Origin: Enterococcus mundtii
GTDB taxonomy: Bacteria > Bacillota > Bacilli > Lactobacillales > Enterococcaceae
Direction of reading: 5' to 3'
NCBI RefSeq assembly: GCF_002947535.1
Contig: NZ_PUAP01000017.1
Location: 82,832-146,831 of the forward strand
Length of the DNA stretch: 64,000 nt
Under the pieces are notes generated by a model. That model made no database searches. It was not told where the DNA came from and saw only the letters and a program-made list of their open reading frames with translations. This document shows, one piece after another, positions 34,046 to 43,562 of this stretch. Each line of letters begins with the position of its first letter. Position 1 is the first letter of the stretch. Both the position numbers and the translations under genes were made by a program.

Positions 34046-35764
34046 TTATAAATGATCCAATAGTTTCTGAAATTCCTTCTGCAAGCGAAGCAATTTCGCT
34101 CGTGCAGAAGGTTGAGATTTATCCTTCACTGAATAATAAATCTTAAACTTCGGTTCTGTACCTGATGGTCGTAGACAGAACCATGAACCATCTGTGAATA
34201 TATACTTCAAGACATTGGAAGCAGGAAGGTCAATCGTGGATGATTGTTGATTTGGCGTCGTTCTTAGTGAAGTAGCGTAATCTTCTGTACATGAAAGCTC
34301 AAACTCTCCTAAGCGAGAAAATGATTGCTCTCTCAGACGATCCAATCGTTGGTTCATTTGGATGATTCCATCTTTCCCAGAAAAAATCTGTGTTTCCAAA
34401 TGTTCTTCATAGTAGCCGTATTCTTCATAAAGTTCATGTAAACGATCGATCAAATCCTGCCCTGATAAATGACGGTCTAACGTAGCTTCCGCTAATAATA
34501 CCGCCGCTTGGATCGCATCTTTGTCTCTAACAAAAGGGGCGATCAGATAGCCATAACTTTCTTCGTACCCAAACAAAAAATCTTTCCCTTTTTGTTCTTC
34601 TGCTTGTTGGATTTGTTCACCGATAAATTTGAACCCAGTCAACGTATTTCTCGTTTCGATCCCATGCGCTTGAGCAATTCTGGCACCTAGTTCCGAAGTG
34701 ACGATCGTTTTGGCTATAAAGAAGTTCGTCAAGGATTGTTGGTTCTGTTGTTTGCTTCGAATCAAGTAGTCCAGCAATAGGGCGCCGATTTGATTCCCTG
34801 TAAGAAATACTGGTTCTCCGTTTTTCAAAACCACGACACCTAAACGATCTGCATCTGGGTCCGTTGCTAATATCAGTTGTGCATCCCGTTTCTTTGCTTC
34901 TGTTAATGCCAGCGCAAAAGCCTCTTTATCTTCTGGATTAGGTGAAACTACTGTTGAAAAATCTGGATCAGGTAACGCTTGCTCTTTTATGACGTGGAGA
35001 TTAGCAAATCCTAGTTGCTCAAATGCTTTTTGCATAAGTATATTTCCAGCTCCATGTAATGGCGTGTAGATCATGTTAAGCTGCGAGCCAAATCGTCGGA
35101 TGTTTTCTTTATTTTGAATGACTGCCGTCAACTGTTCTAAATAAAGAGTGTCGACTTCTTCACCAAAAAGATGAATCAGCTGAGCCTCTCTATAAATAGC
35201 CAATGCGTCTGCTTCAATCGCCAACTCATTAGGTCCATCCGCTAAAAGTTCTGTCAGTCTCTCTGCTGTTTCTAAAGTAATCTGCCCACCGTCTGGTCCA
35301 TAAACTTTAAATCCGTTGTATTCTTTTGGATTGTGACTAGCCGTGATCATCACTCCTGCACACGCTTGATAATGGCGAACAAGAAACGACAATTGCGGTG
35401 TCGGACGTAAACAATCAGATAAATAAACCTTGACCCCTTGACTGGCTAATACTCGCGCCGTCCATTCAGCGAATTCCTTTGAGCCATGACGGTTATCAAA
35501 TGCGATCACTACGCCTTGTTGGCTTGCATTTTCTTCACGAATATAAGTAGCTAAACCAAAAGCAACTCGTTTGATCGTATAACTGTTCAGCCGATTCGTA
35601 CCGACTCCGAGTTCCCCGCGCATCCCACCTGTGCCAAAGGACAAGTACTGATAAAAGCGATCTTCGATTTCTTGCGAGTCAGAAAGAGCCGATAATTGCT
35701 CTTTCATCGCTTCTTCTAAAGATCCTTCATTTAGCCATTCTTGATATTTTTGTTGCCAGCTCAT
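34046..35764 (-). CDS. Phosphoglucomutase/phosphomannomutase (alpha-D-phosphohexomutase)
   Basis: A 572-residue enzyme interconverting hexose 1- and 6-phosphates. The catalytic phosphoserine loop MITASHNPKEYNGFKVYG lies near residue 140, the metal loop DPDADRLGVV near 300, the sugar-binding GYEESYGYL near 400 and the phosphate-binding CLRPSGTEPKFKIYY near the end. The length is that of the PgcA class. Its start overlaps the GH130 gene by 4 bases. In this operon it would turn the hexose 1-phosphate from the GH130 phosphorylase into a glycolytic hexose 6-phosphate. Confidence 0.93.
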   Translation of the reverse strand: MSWQQKYQEWLNEGSLEEAMKEQLSALSDSQEIEDRFYQYLSFGTGGMRGELGVGTNRLNSYTIKRVAFGLATYIREENASQQGVVIAFDNRHGSKEFAEWTARVLASQGVKVYLSDCLRPTPQLSFLVRHYQACAGVMITASHNPKEYNGFKVYGPDGGQITLETAERLTELLADGPNELAIEADALAIYREAQLIHLFGEEVDTLYLEQLTAVIQNKENIRRFGSQLNMIYTPLHGAGNILMQKAFEQLGFANLHVIKEQALPDPDFSTVVSPNPEDKEAFALALTEAKKRDAQLILATDPDADRLGVVVLKNGEPVFLTGNQIGALLLDYLIRSKQQNQQSLTNFFIAKTIVTSELGARIAQAHGIETRNTLTGFKFIGEQIQQAEEQKGKDFLFGYEESYGYLIAPFVRDKDAIQAAVLLAEATLDRHLSGQDLIDRLHELYEEYGYYEEHLETQIFSGKDGIIQMNQRLDRLREQSFSRLGEFELSCTEDYATSLRTTPNQQSSTIDLPASNVLKYIFTDGSWFCLRPSGTEPKFKIYYSVKDKSQPSARAKLLRLQKEFQKLLDHL

Positions 35765-36828
35765 GGGCGTTCTTCTTTCATTTGATCTAAAATCTCATTG
35801 ATCGAAAGGGTACAGCCAGCCATTGATGTATCTGCGACACCGTAATACATCGTCAACTGATCCCCATCAAGTAATCCCCCACAGCCAAAGACAACATCCC
35901 CAAAGAAACCATTCTTTTCATAGTCCGCTTCTGGCTCCATGATTGTCTGATGACTGCGCGCGATCACTTTGGTTGGATCTTCTAAATCTAAAAGTGCGGC
36001 ACCCATACAATAGCGATGCTGTGCTGTCGCGCCATGATAGATGATCAACCACCCTTGATCCGTTTTGATAGGCACTAGACCGCCGCCGATCCGACCGCTA
36101 TCCCATGTATTTTCTCGAACACCTAACAGATGATGGTGGTTCCCCCAACTCACTAAATCTGGTGAAGACGCAATCCAGATATCATAATTTCCAATACTTT
36201 TTAGCGACGGACGGTGCAACGCATAGTACTTCCCATTGATTTGTTCTGGAAAAATCAACACATCTTTATTTTCTGGCGCAAATATATTGCCAAGATCTTG
36301 ATAAGACTTGAAATCTTTCGTTGAAACTAAAGAATCACAGACCCCCATCGGTGAGACAGAACTAAAATTGACGTAGTATGTATCGCCAATTTGCGTACAA
36401 CGCGCATCTTCTATGCCGTACGTTTGGTATTCATTAAACGGGTACAAGAAAGCATCTTCGTCAATCGTAAAATGATGTCCATCTTTACTCCGAGCAATTC
36501 GAATATAAGACAAAGAAGTTAAATACTCAAAACGATCTAATTGATCTTTTTTACGGATCATTCGTGGATCTTCAAAATCATAACTTTCATCCTCACGATC
36601 AAAAGATAAGATTTCCATCGTTTGCGTTGCTGGATCATAAACAGGCGCTTTGATCACCTTTGGATCTTCCGAGATTGGTCGCTCTGCGATTCTCAATAAG
36701 AGTAAGACTTCCCCTTGATAGTAAGCAACTCCCCCATTGAATGCACCAATCACTTCATATCCGTCGTGTAACGGTTTGATATCTTTTGGTGTAATCAATG
36801 GATTTTCATTAAAACGGTCTATTTTCAT
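35761..36828 (-). CDS. GH130 mannoside phosphorylase
   Basis: A 355-residue five-bladed beta-propeller glycosidase-phosphorylase of family GH130. These enzymes use phosphate to split beta-mannosides such as mannosyl-glucose or mannobiose, giving mannose 1-phosphate. Features are NPLITPKDIKP at the N-terminus, FNGGVAYYQGEVLLLLRIAE, a YGIEDARCTQI segment and the closing GGLLDGDQLTMYYGVADT. It lies 12 bases after the DUF1861 gene and overlaps the mutase gene. The exact linkage cannot be deduced. Confidence 0.88.
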   Translation of the reverse strand: MKIDRFNENPLITPKDIKPLHDGYEVIGAFNGGVAYYQGEVLLLLRIAERPISEDPKVIKAPVYDPATQTMEILSFDREDESYDFEDPRMIRKKDQLDRFEYLTSLSYIRIARSKDGHHFTIDEDAFLYPFNEYQTYGIEDARCTQIGDTYYVNFSSVSPMGVCDSLVSTKDFKSYQDLGNIFAPENKDVLIFPEQINGKYYALHRPSLKSIGNYDIWIASSPDLVSWGNHHHLLGVRENTWDSGRIGGGLVPIKTDQGWLIIYHGATAQHRYCMGAALLDLEDPTKVIARSHQTIMEPEADYEKNGFFGDVVFGCGGLLDGDQLTMYYGVADTSMAGCTLSINEILDQMKEERP

Positions 36829-36840
36829 CTGTATTTACCT

Positions 36841-37746
36841 CTACTTAAATGGATTTTCGATTTTTAATTTTTGTGCGCCTGCATCACTGATCCCGGCATA
36901 TAAAACACCATGCTCAGAAGACAGGTCCAAGCCTCCGCTAAAGACCACATCCACAAGATCCGGTCGTTTCGTCGGTCCTTTAGCAAAATCTTTTCTTTCT
37001 GCAAGGATGCGCACATCTTTCATTGCATGGTTTCTGCGATCAAAAGAAAAACGCATCGCATAATAATGGCGATCACCTTGCTCATCAAAATTCGCAATAT
37101 GGCCTAAAACCCAAATCACTCCATCAATCTCAAAAATTTCATTTGCGCCGCCCCATTCTTCCTCAGAAAATTGATTCGCTAACAATGGCGCTCCTTCGAT
37201 TTTTTGGATCGATAGATCAGCCAGCTGATCGATCAGACAAGCACCAATCTTGCCACGACCGCCTTTTTCTCCTTGTGGACGTGTCATGACTAAAATTTCA
37301 CCAGTTGACAATTGCTTCAAACGTAAGTCTTTCATTCCCCATGGTCCTTCAAATAAGTGGTGGGCAGTTGCTGTATCTTCTAAGTGATAAAAAATGGTCC
37401 GCCATTGCGCCTGACCTTCTGGCAAGAAAACAACTTCTACCCCACCTAAAATCACTTTCCCGTCGATCACCGTATAAAAAGGATCTTGTAATGGTAATTC
37501 GATGCCATCAGAAATCTTTGCCCACGTATTTTTAGCTGTTTCTCTAAACAAGTAGACGGTAGAATCTTCGCTCTCTCTAGCTTCCACACGCCCAGCTAAT
37601 ACGACTTCTCCCGCTAACTCAAAGGGTGCGGTAATATTATAGACATCCTTCGTTCCCACACCTGTAAACGTCAAAAATTCCGCTTTTTTCATTTGTTCAG
37701 GCTTATTTTTTCGATAGTCTTCAATTAAGTTTTTTATTTTGATCAT
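36841..37746 (-). CDS. DUF1861 (MTP-1 family) protein, probable beta-propeller sugar enzyme
   Basis: A 301-residue protein. The ATG at 37744-37746 has AAGGA 7 bases upstream, so the longer frame overlapping the GH13 gene is rejected. Recurrent beta-strand blocks (GEVVLAGRVEARESEDSTVY, GEILVMTRPQGEKGGRGKIG, DVVFSGGLDLSSEHGVLYAG) suggest a propeller distantly like GH130 and GH43. DUF1861 proteins are widespread next to sugar ABC transporters, and I know no settled activity. Sandwiched between GH13 and GH130 genes, it probably acts on the same imported oligosaccharide. Confidence 0.75.
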   Translation of the reverse strand: MIKIKNLIEDYRKNKPEQMKKAEFLTFTGVGTKDVYNITAPFELAGEVVLAGRVEARESEDSTVYLFRETAKNTWAKISDGIELPLQDPFYTVIDGKVILGGVEVVFLPEGQAQWRTIFYHLEDTATAHHLFEGPWGMKDLRLKQLSTGEILVMTRPQGEKGGRGKIGACLIDQLADLSIQKIEGAPLLANQFSEEEWGGANEIFEIDGVIWVLGHIANFDEQGDRHYYAMRFSFDRRNHAMKDVRILAERKDFAKGPTKRPDLVDVVFSGGLDLSSEHGVLYAGISDAGAQKLKIENPFK

Positions 37747-37748
37747 TG

Positions 37749-39254
37749 CTATTCCTTTCCAATCCAACAGCTTTTTGATGGCACGTTGACCCATTTACGA
37801 TCCTCACTAAGCATTCCTTTGCCATAAATCGTTTGAACGTTTTCTGAGGTATTCTGTTCTACAGACGACTCACTAAAATTCAGCACTACGGATAAATGCT
37901 TTACTTGATAGCGTATACATCCTTTTTCCAACTGAATATTCGTGACTTCTTGAAAAGGTCCCTCCGCTTTACGCAAACGAATCAATTCTTGATAGACAGA
38001 AGAAATCAGTGCCCCTTCTGGATTTTTCGGGCTCGTCCCGATCCACCCAGGTCGTTGACTTTCTCCCCAAGGAATCATCCCCCGGGAACGGTCGCGATTC
38101 ACTTCATTGGCGGCTGAAAGTGCCTGTCGTGTTTCTACAAAGAGACATTGTTCATGGTATTTATTCTTCGCTTGGATGTCGCGAATCTCTGAAATATGGG
38201 TCGGATGAAAATCACTTACCCCTTGTTCTTCTCCTTGAAATAAGAAAGGCACCCCCCGATTGATCAACAGAAAGACAGACAACAATTCATACGTCTCACG
38301 ATCTTCTTGTGCCAACCGGTTCCACGAACGACTCATATCGTGACTATTAAAGAATAAAGTTGGAAGATGTTCACGTGCATTCATCTCTTGAAATTCGTGG
38401 GTCAACATCGTTAGATCCAACGTTTCAATACTTCCTAAATTAAAATTGAACGCCGTATCGAATCCTGCTTCTTCCACATAACTTGAAATCACCGATAACT
38501 GATCCGAACTGATCTCAGCCACTGTAAAAATATTCGGAGCGACTGTTTTGAGCCATTGATTCATTTCTTTAAGAACTGGCATCACTCCAGGCTGGTTGAC
38601 ATCATAAAGATGCACCTGTTTCCCCTCTTCATCCCTAGGATTATCTGTAAAAGTATCATTCACCGTTAGATTATTGATCACATCAAAACGAAACCCATCC
38701 ACACCCATGTCCAGCCAGAAAGACAAGACATCGTAGATTGCCTGCTTCACTTCAGGATTCTGCCAGTTCAGATCCGCCTGTTCTTCTGCAAAACTGTGAT
38801 AATAATACTGATTGGTTCGGTGATCCAGCTTCCAAGCACTCCCACCAAAAAAGCTTTCCCAATTATTCGGTTGTTCTCGCCAAATATACCAATCTCGTTT
38901 TGCACTCGCTTGGCTCGCACTGGATTCGATAAACCACGGATGTGCCGTTGATGTGTGATTCAAAACCACATCAATAATGACTTTTATCGATAATGCATGT
39001 GCTTCTTCCAAAAGTGATCGAAAGTTTTCCAAACACCCATATTGCGGATCAACCGCACAATAATCTGACACATCATACCCATTATCGACTCTTGGCGAAG
39101 GATAAAATGGCGTGAGCCATAAGGCATCGATGCCACATTCTTTTAGATAAGACAACTTTCCTCTAACACCATCGATATCCCCAATCCCGTCGCCATTACT
39201 ATCTGCAAAAGAAGCGAGATAGATTTCATAAAAAACTGCATTTTTCCACCACAT
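37749..39254 (-). CDS. GH13 alpha-glucosidase-type enzyme
   Basis: A 501-residue cytoplasmic retaining alpha-glycosidase. Conserved GH13 regions are visible: DVVLNHTS (region I), GFRFDVINNLT with nucleophile Asp (region II), FTVAEIS with acid/base Glu (region III) and FFNSHDMSRSW (region IV, Ser in place of the usual Asn). The start WWKNAVFYEIYLASFADSNG is like oligo-1,6-glucosidases and sucrose/trehalose-6-phosphate hydrolases. Its neighbours suggest a substrate with both alpha-glucosyl and mannosyl parts. Start has a plausible site, and the gene lies 12 bases after the MalG-type permease. Confidence 0.88.
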   Translation of the reverse strand: MWWKNAVFYEIYLASFADSNGDGIGDIDGVRGKLSYLKECGIDALWLTPFYPSPRVDNGYDVSDYCAVDPQYGCLENFRSLLEEAHALSIKVIIDVVLNHTSTAHPWFIESSASQASAKRDWYIWREQPNNWESFFGGSAWKLDHRTNQYYYHSFAEEQADLNWQNPEVKQAIYDVLSFWLDMGVDGFRFDVINNLTVNDTFTDNPRDEEGKQVHLYDVNQPGVMPVLKEMNQWLKTVAPNIFTVAEISSDQLSVISSYVEEAGFDTAFNFNLGSIETLDLTMLTHEFQEMNAREHLPTLFFNSHDMSRSWNRLAQEDRETYELLSVFLLINRGVPFLFQGEEQGVSDFHPTHISEIRDIQAKNKYHEQCLFVETRQALSAANEVNRDRSRGMIPWGESQRPGWIGTSPKNPEGALISSVYQELIRLRKAEGPFQEVTNIQLEKGCIRYQVKHLSVVLNFSESSVEQNTSENVQTIYGKGMLSEDRKWVNVPSKSCWIGKE

Positions 39255-39266
39255 TGTTCTGTCCTC

Positions 39267-40103
39267 TTACTTCAATGTAAATTGCATACCATCTTGGAAT
39301 CGTTTTGAGAAAATCAAAAACAAAACGATCAATGGTAACGTCAACAATACTGACGCCGCATACATCGGTCCTGGAAACGTGCCATACGGTCCGAACATTT
39401 GTGAAATCAACACATTCAACGTCACTGTACTATCACTTTTCGACACGATCATATCCCACAATAAATTCGTCCAACGATCCGTAAACAAGAACAAGAAAAT
39501 CACCGTCGTAATCGATTTGGACATCGGTAAAACGACTTTGAACAAGACTTGCATCTCCGTTGCACCATCTAACTTCGCCGCTTCAATCAATGTATTGGGA
39601 ATCGCTTTGAAAAAGTTCGTATACATAAAAATCGCCCATAAACTGATTGCTGTAGGAATAATCATTCCTGCATATGAATCCAGTAACCCCACTCTCGTCA
39701 CCATTAAAAACTGCGGGATCAGTAAAATGATTGCTGGGAAAAACATTTGGAAAAGAATAAAATTGTTTACTAATTTTTTCCCTTTAAACTCGATCTTTGC
39801 CAACGCATAACCGACCATCAAAGCAAACAACATCATTAAAACAGTTGCTACCGTCGCCACGATCGTCGTATTGACAAAAGCCCCCAACCACGGAACATCC
39901 GCAGAAGTCGGTGAACCTCCGAAAAGCCACGTCCAAGAACGTAAACTAAAATCTGTCGGGATAATGCGACGATCCACTTGATCCCAAACTGCAAAAGAAT
40001 GCATGACTAAGTACACAAAAGGAAACGTCATGATCAGCATCACGAGGGTGGTTACAAGATAAAGAATCGTATTTTTGCCTTTTGTCCGTTTATGACCAAC
40101 CAT
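39267..40103 (-). CDS. Carbohydrate ABC transporter permease, MalG type
   Basis: A 278-residue inner-membrane permease with six hydrophobic segments. The EAA loop for ATPase contact is IEAAKLDGATEMQVLFKVVLP, typical of carbohydrate uptake transporter 1 families. It overlaps the MalF-type gene by 14 bases. No ATPase gene is in the operon, so a shared MsmK-like ATPase elsewhere would power it, as is common in Firmicutes. Confidence 0.93.
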   Translation of the reverse strand: MVGHKRTKGKNTILYLVTTLVMLIMTFPFVYLVMHSFAVWDQVDRRIIPTDFSLRSWTWLFGGSPTSADVPWLGAFVNTTIVATVATVLMMLFALMVGYALAKIEFKGKKLVNNFILFQMFFPAIILLIPQFLMVTRVGLLDSYAGMIIPTAISLWAIFMYTNFFKAIPNTLIEAAKLDGATEMQVLFKVVLPMSKSITTVIFLFLFTDRWTNLLWDMIVSKSDSTVTLNVLISQMFGPYGTFPGPMYAASVLLTLPLIVLFLIFSKRFQDGMQFTLK

Positions 40104-40965
40104 TTTTCTCCCCCCATTTTTCTAATAGTTTACGAATCACACCGATCGAAGCAAACGTCACCACAGAAGCCATCAAAGCAACTGCTGAAGCATAACCCGA
40201 GCGAAGATTGACAAACGCTTGATTATAGATCTCCATTTGCCACGTATTCGTAGCAAAATTCGGCCCGCCACCAGTCAATTGATACACTTCCGTAAAGATC
40301 CCAAAACTAATCCCCACAGCAAGCACCGTCACTGTAAAAAATGCAGGATAAAGCATCGGAAACGTGATCTTCCAAAAACGCGTCCAAGCACTTGCGCCAT
40401 CGATTGCCGCAGCCTCATAGACCTCTTTATTGATATTTCCCAAACCAGAAATCAAGATCAACCCATAATAACCAGACATCTTCCAAGCAATCATCAGTGA
40501 AACAATAAAAATCGACGTCTGAGGATTCCCTAACCAATCAATATCCCAGCCCATTCTCGTACGTAAAAACGTATTGAAAGGACCATTGTAAGAAAGCAAA
40601 CCTTTCACAATCAACGAAGTCACGACCCCACTTGAAAGATAAGGTAAAAAGAAGGCAACCATGTACAAACCTTTAAACTTAGGCAAACTATTCACTAACA
40701 ATGCAATCGTCATCGATAAAATCAAAGCCATCGGAACAAAGACAAGTAGAAATTTATAGGTCACCACAAATGCTGCTCGAATCGCCGGGCTATGAAACGC
40801 ATCAATAAAATTTTCGAAACCAACAAATTCAACCGTTGGTGAAATCATATTCCAACTTGTCAGCGCCAACCAAAACGACCATAAAAGCGGTAATAAAAAG
40901 AAGATGACAGTAAAAATCAGGTATGGGCTGGTAAATAACCAGCCCAACTTTGTATTTTTGTTCAT
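40090..40965 (-). CDS. Carbohydrate ABC transporter permease, MalF type
   Basis: A 291-residue permease with six hydrophobic segments. The EAA loop is VYEAAAIDGASAWTRFWKIT. It pairs with the MalG-type subunit to form the channel. Its ATG shares one base with the stop of the binding protein gene (TAATG), indicating translational coupling. Confidence 0.93.
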   Translation of the reverse strand: MNKNTKLGWLFTSPYLIFTVIFFLLPLLWSFWLALTSWNMISPTVEFVGFENFIDAFHSPAIRAAFVVTYKFLLVFVPMALILSMTIALLVNSLPKFKGLYMVAFFLPYLSSGVVTSLIVKGLLSYNGPFNTFLRTRMGWDIDWLGNPQTSIFIVSLMIAWKMSGYYGLILISGLGNINKEVYEAAAIDGASAWTRFWKITFPMLYPAFFTVTVLAVGISFGIFTEVYQLTGGGPNFATNTWQMEIYNQAFVNLRSGYASAVALMASVVTFASIGVIRKLLEKWGEKNGWS

Positions 40966-42284
40966 TATTGAAGCGCCCCTTCAACCGCTGATTTGGCATC
41001 TGCTGTTGCAGTTTTCGCATCCTTTTCTCCACGAATCACTGGTACCCACGCTTGTTCACCAAAAGCTTGTTGAATCTCATTGAATTTTTCATTATCCATT
41101 GCCGGTACAGCAAACGGAACATTTTCTGCGTATACTTTCATCGCTGGATTTTCTTCAAAGTATGCAGCAAAAATTTCATTTTCTTTCGCATCGTCTCTCG
41201 CAGGGATCAATGACGTCATTTCTAATAACTTCATGTCATGTTCATCATCTGAATAAACAAATTCCAAGAACGCCATCGCTGCTGCTTGTTCTTCTTCTGT
41301 TGCTTGCGCGTACATCACGATCCCTTTCGCATCTGCGTAAGTGGAAACTTCTTCCACATCTGCTAAAGCATCAGGCACAACAGGTGTCGTCACTGTGTAG
41401 TTTTCACCAAACGTCAACTCAGGATATTTTTCGTCCCAATTCGGGAATGTCCACGGACCAAGATCAGTCATGATACTATCCCCATTTTCAAATGGATCAG
41501 TCGCTTCACCTGTTCGCAAAACATTCGCATCTGCTAATTGACTCATCAAATCAAATACATCCGTCATTGCAGCCTCATCCACAGAAAACTTCTCATTTTC
41601 TACAAAACTGCCACCTTCACTCGCCGCATTGTACAACGGGAAGAAATCAAACCAACGCATCCAAGCTGTTGGGTCAGACAAGTCTCTTTTCGCCCACAAA
41701 GCTTTATCTGTTTCTTGCACTTTCTCTACAACGTCTAACAATTCAGAATACGTTTTTGGAACCTCCGAAAAGCCAAGTTCTTCTAGTAAATCAATGCGCC
41801 AACCAAATAAAATCGGGTTTGAATACAATGGTAATACATATTGACTATCGTCAGAAAATTTCCAGCTTTCAATCGTTTGATCCATGTGTCTTGTTTCCAC
41901 GATCGAATCAAATCCACTTTGTTGATTCAATGGTAAAATCGCTTCACTAGCCGCCAATTGTGCCGCAAAACTACGGTTCACATTTTCAGACAATGTCGGT
42001 GCTGTATTCGATGCAATCGCACTTTGGATCGTCGCTTCAGAAGATGGACTTTCTTTCATTTGAGTCACTTCGACTGTGATCTCGTCATTTTGTGCTTCGA
42101 ATTCTGTCGCCATTTCTTGCCAATAGCTCAATTGCGTCGGATTAGGTGCCGCCCAAAAAGTGATTTTCGTTTTCCCATCATCTGAGCCAGAATCCCCACT
42201 CGTTGATTGATTGCCACAGCCCGCAAGTAAAACAGTTCCTACTAATACAGTCGTAAGTCCCAAAAATATTTTCTTCATCTTCAT
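40965..42284 (-). CDS. Sugar-binding lipoprotein of the ABC transporter
   Basis: A 439-residue extracellular solute-binding protein (family 1). The signal peptide ends in lipobox LLAGC with Cys23, followed by a Ser/Gly/Asp linker. The body shows KITFWAAPNPTQLSYWQEMA and a DLGPWTFPNWDE hinge-like region. It captures an oligosaccharide for the two permeases. It is the first gene of the operon, behind a strong promoter and a cre site (42302-42358). Confidence 0.93.
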   Translation of the reverse strand: MKMKKIFLGLTTVLVGTVLLAGCGNQSTSGDSGSDDGKTKITFWAAPNPTQLSYWQEMATEFEAQNDEITVEVTQMKESPSSEATIQSAIASNTAPTLSENVNRSFAAQLAASEAILPLNQQSGFDSIVETRHMDQTIESWKFSDDSQYVLPLYSNPILFGWRIDLLEELGFSEVPKTYSELLDVVEKVQETDKALWAKRDLSDPTAWMRWFDFFPLYNAASEGGSFVENEKFSVDEAAMTDVFDLMSQLADANVLRTGEATDPFENGDSIMTDLGPWTFPNWDEKYPELTFGENYTVTTPVVPDALADVEEVSTYADAKGIVMYAQATEEEQAAAMAFLEFVYSDDEHDMKLLEMTSLIPARDDAKENEIFAAYFEENPAMKVYAENVPFAVPAMDNEKFNEIQQAFGEQAWVPVIRGEKDAKTATADAKSAVEGALQ

Positions 42285-42301
42285 GAATCTTCCTCCTTGA
42301 T

Positions 42302-42316
42302 TTGTAAACGGTTTCT
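42302..42316. promoter_or_regulatory. cre site (CcpA operator)
   Basis: TTGTAAACGGTTTCT matches the Firmicute cre consensus WTGNAANCGNWNNCW at every position. It lies between the -10 box and the start codon of the sugar-binding protein gene, where CcpA would act as a roadblock under glucose. Confidence 0.88.
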
Positions 42317-42329
42317 TATAACTGCGACA

Positions 42330-42369
42330 ATCATACCATCCGTAATTACGTTTGTCAACATTACGTAAT
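42330..42369 (-). promoter_or_regulatory. Promoter and LacI-type operators of the sugar ABC operon
   Basis: Leftward TTGACA (42353-42358), 17-base spacer, TATGAT (42330-42335). The palindrome CGTAATTACG (42341-42350) sits between the boxes and ATTACGTAAT (42360-42369) just upstream of the -35. Palindromes of this size flanking a promoter are typical targets of the divergent LacI-family regulator. Confidence 0.78.
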
Positions 42370-42373
42370 TAAC

Positions 42374-42433
42374 ATTACAAAGTTACATTTGTAATCTCTT
42401 TAGGTGATTATTTTAGATGTACTATGTTATAAT
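42374..42433 (+). promoter_or_regulatory. Promoter region and inverted repeat before the LacI gene
   Basis: ATTACAAA (42374-42381) and TTTGTAAT (42388-42395) form an 8-bp inverted repeat. An extended -10, TGTTATAAT with TATAAT at 42428-42433, follows. The -35 is weak. Confidence 0.55.
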
Positions 42434-42466
42434 CAATATAAATATTACGAGAAATTAGGTGAACTT

Positions 42467-43459
42467 ATGAAAAAAGCTTCGATGCAAGACATCGCTGATG
42501 CACTAGGAATCTCTAAAAATTCCGTTTCGCAAGCACTACGAAACAAACCAGGCGTCAGCCAACAAACCAAACAACTAGTAAAAAATAAAGCCGACGAACT
42601 AGGCTATCGTTACCAAACCGTCACAGAAGACACCACCATGAGCTTCCTTTTGATGGCAACCGAATTTGCCTTTTCCCAAACAAGTTTCTTCGGCGAAATC
42701 GTGAAAAGCGCAGAATCTGCCGCACAACGTGCACATATCAGATTAGACACGTATACCTTAACCGATGAAACACTACAACAAATGATCCTGCCAGAACACA
42801 TCAATGAATATGACGGTATTTTAGTGCTTTCTCATAGTAACAATGACTACATAAAACAAGTGATTGCTACAGGAATCCCCGTAACTTTGATTGATCATCA
42901 CGATCCAGAATTACTCGCGGATGCCATTTTGTCCAAAAATACCGACGGCACGTTCCAAGCCATTTCATTACTCATTGCGAACGGTATGAAACGAATCGGC
43001 TTCATCGGCGACACCTCCTTTTCGCCAAGCTACCTCGAACGCTACCGGGGCTACCATCGCGCCTTAGCAGAACACGGCATCTCACAAGAACCAGAAATCG
43101 AGATCACCGAAATCGAGGAATCCCAAGGCGCTTTGTTCAGTCGCCTAAAAAGCATCGAGCAAATGCCCGACGCTTGGTTTTGTGTCAATTCCGGATTAGC
43201 CTTCATGCTCAACAGCTATCTCCAATCCGCTGGCTATACAATACCAGATGACATCAGTATTATTTGTTTTGACGAAACAGAATTCACACGCATGGCAATC
43301 CCACGATTGACCAACGTTGCCACCAACTTGGAATTCATGGGCCAACTCGCCATCCGAACCTTGTTACACCGCATCAATCATCCAGACGAACCGATCATCC
43401 ATCAGCAGATCGTACCAGAGTTGAATATTTGGGGATCGGTGAGGGTTGTGGATAAATGA
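42467..43459 (+). CDS. LacI-family transcription regulator
   Basis: A 330-residue repressor. The ATG at 42467-42469 follows AGGTGA and starts directly before the helix-turn-helix (ASMQDIADALGISKNSVSQA); a longer frame from 42404 would add unrelated residues. The hinge and the periplasmic-binding-like effector domain follow, with GFIGDTSFSPSYLERYRGY and DDISIICFDETEFTRM. It is divergent from the sugar ABC operon and probably represses it until its sugar is present. Confidence 0.93.
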   Translation: MKKASMQDIADALGISKNSVSQALRNKPGVSQQTKQLVKNKADELGYRYQTVTEDTTMSFLLMATEFAFSQTSFFGEIVKSAESAAQRAHIRLDTYTLTDETLQQMILPEHINEYDGILVLSHSNNDYIKQVIATGIPVTLIDHHDPELLADAILSKNTDGTFQAISLLIANGMKRIGFIGDTSFSPSYLERYRGYHRALAEHGISQEPEIEITEIEESQGALFSRLKSIEQMPDAWFCVNSGLAFMLNSYLQSAGYTIPDDISIICFDETEFTRMAIPRLTNVATNLEFMGQLAIRTLLHRINHPDEPIIHQQIVPELNIWGSVRVVDK

Positions 43460-43562
43460 AGGAACCGCTGGACAGCTAGAGTGAAATGGGCTGTTCAGCG
43501 GTTTTCTATTGTTTTTTAATAGAACAACAATATGAATATCCAATTTTATAAATCTGATAGTA

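Noticed and set aside
42404..42466. Upstream extension of the LacI gene
   Set aside because: It would run through the extended -10 promoter; the internal ATG with AGGTGA and a directly following helix-turn-helix fits the family.
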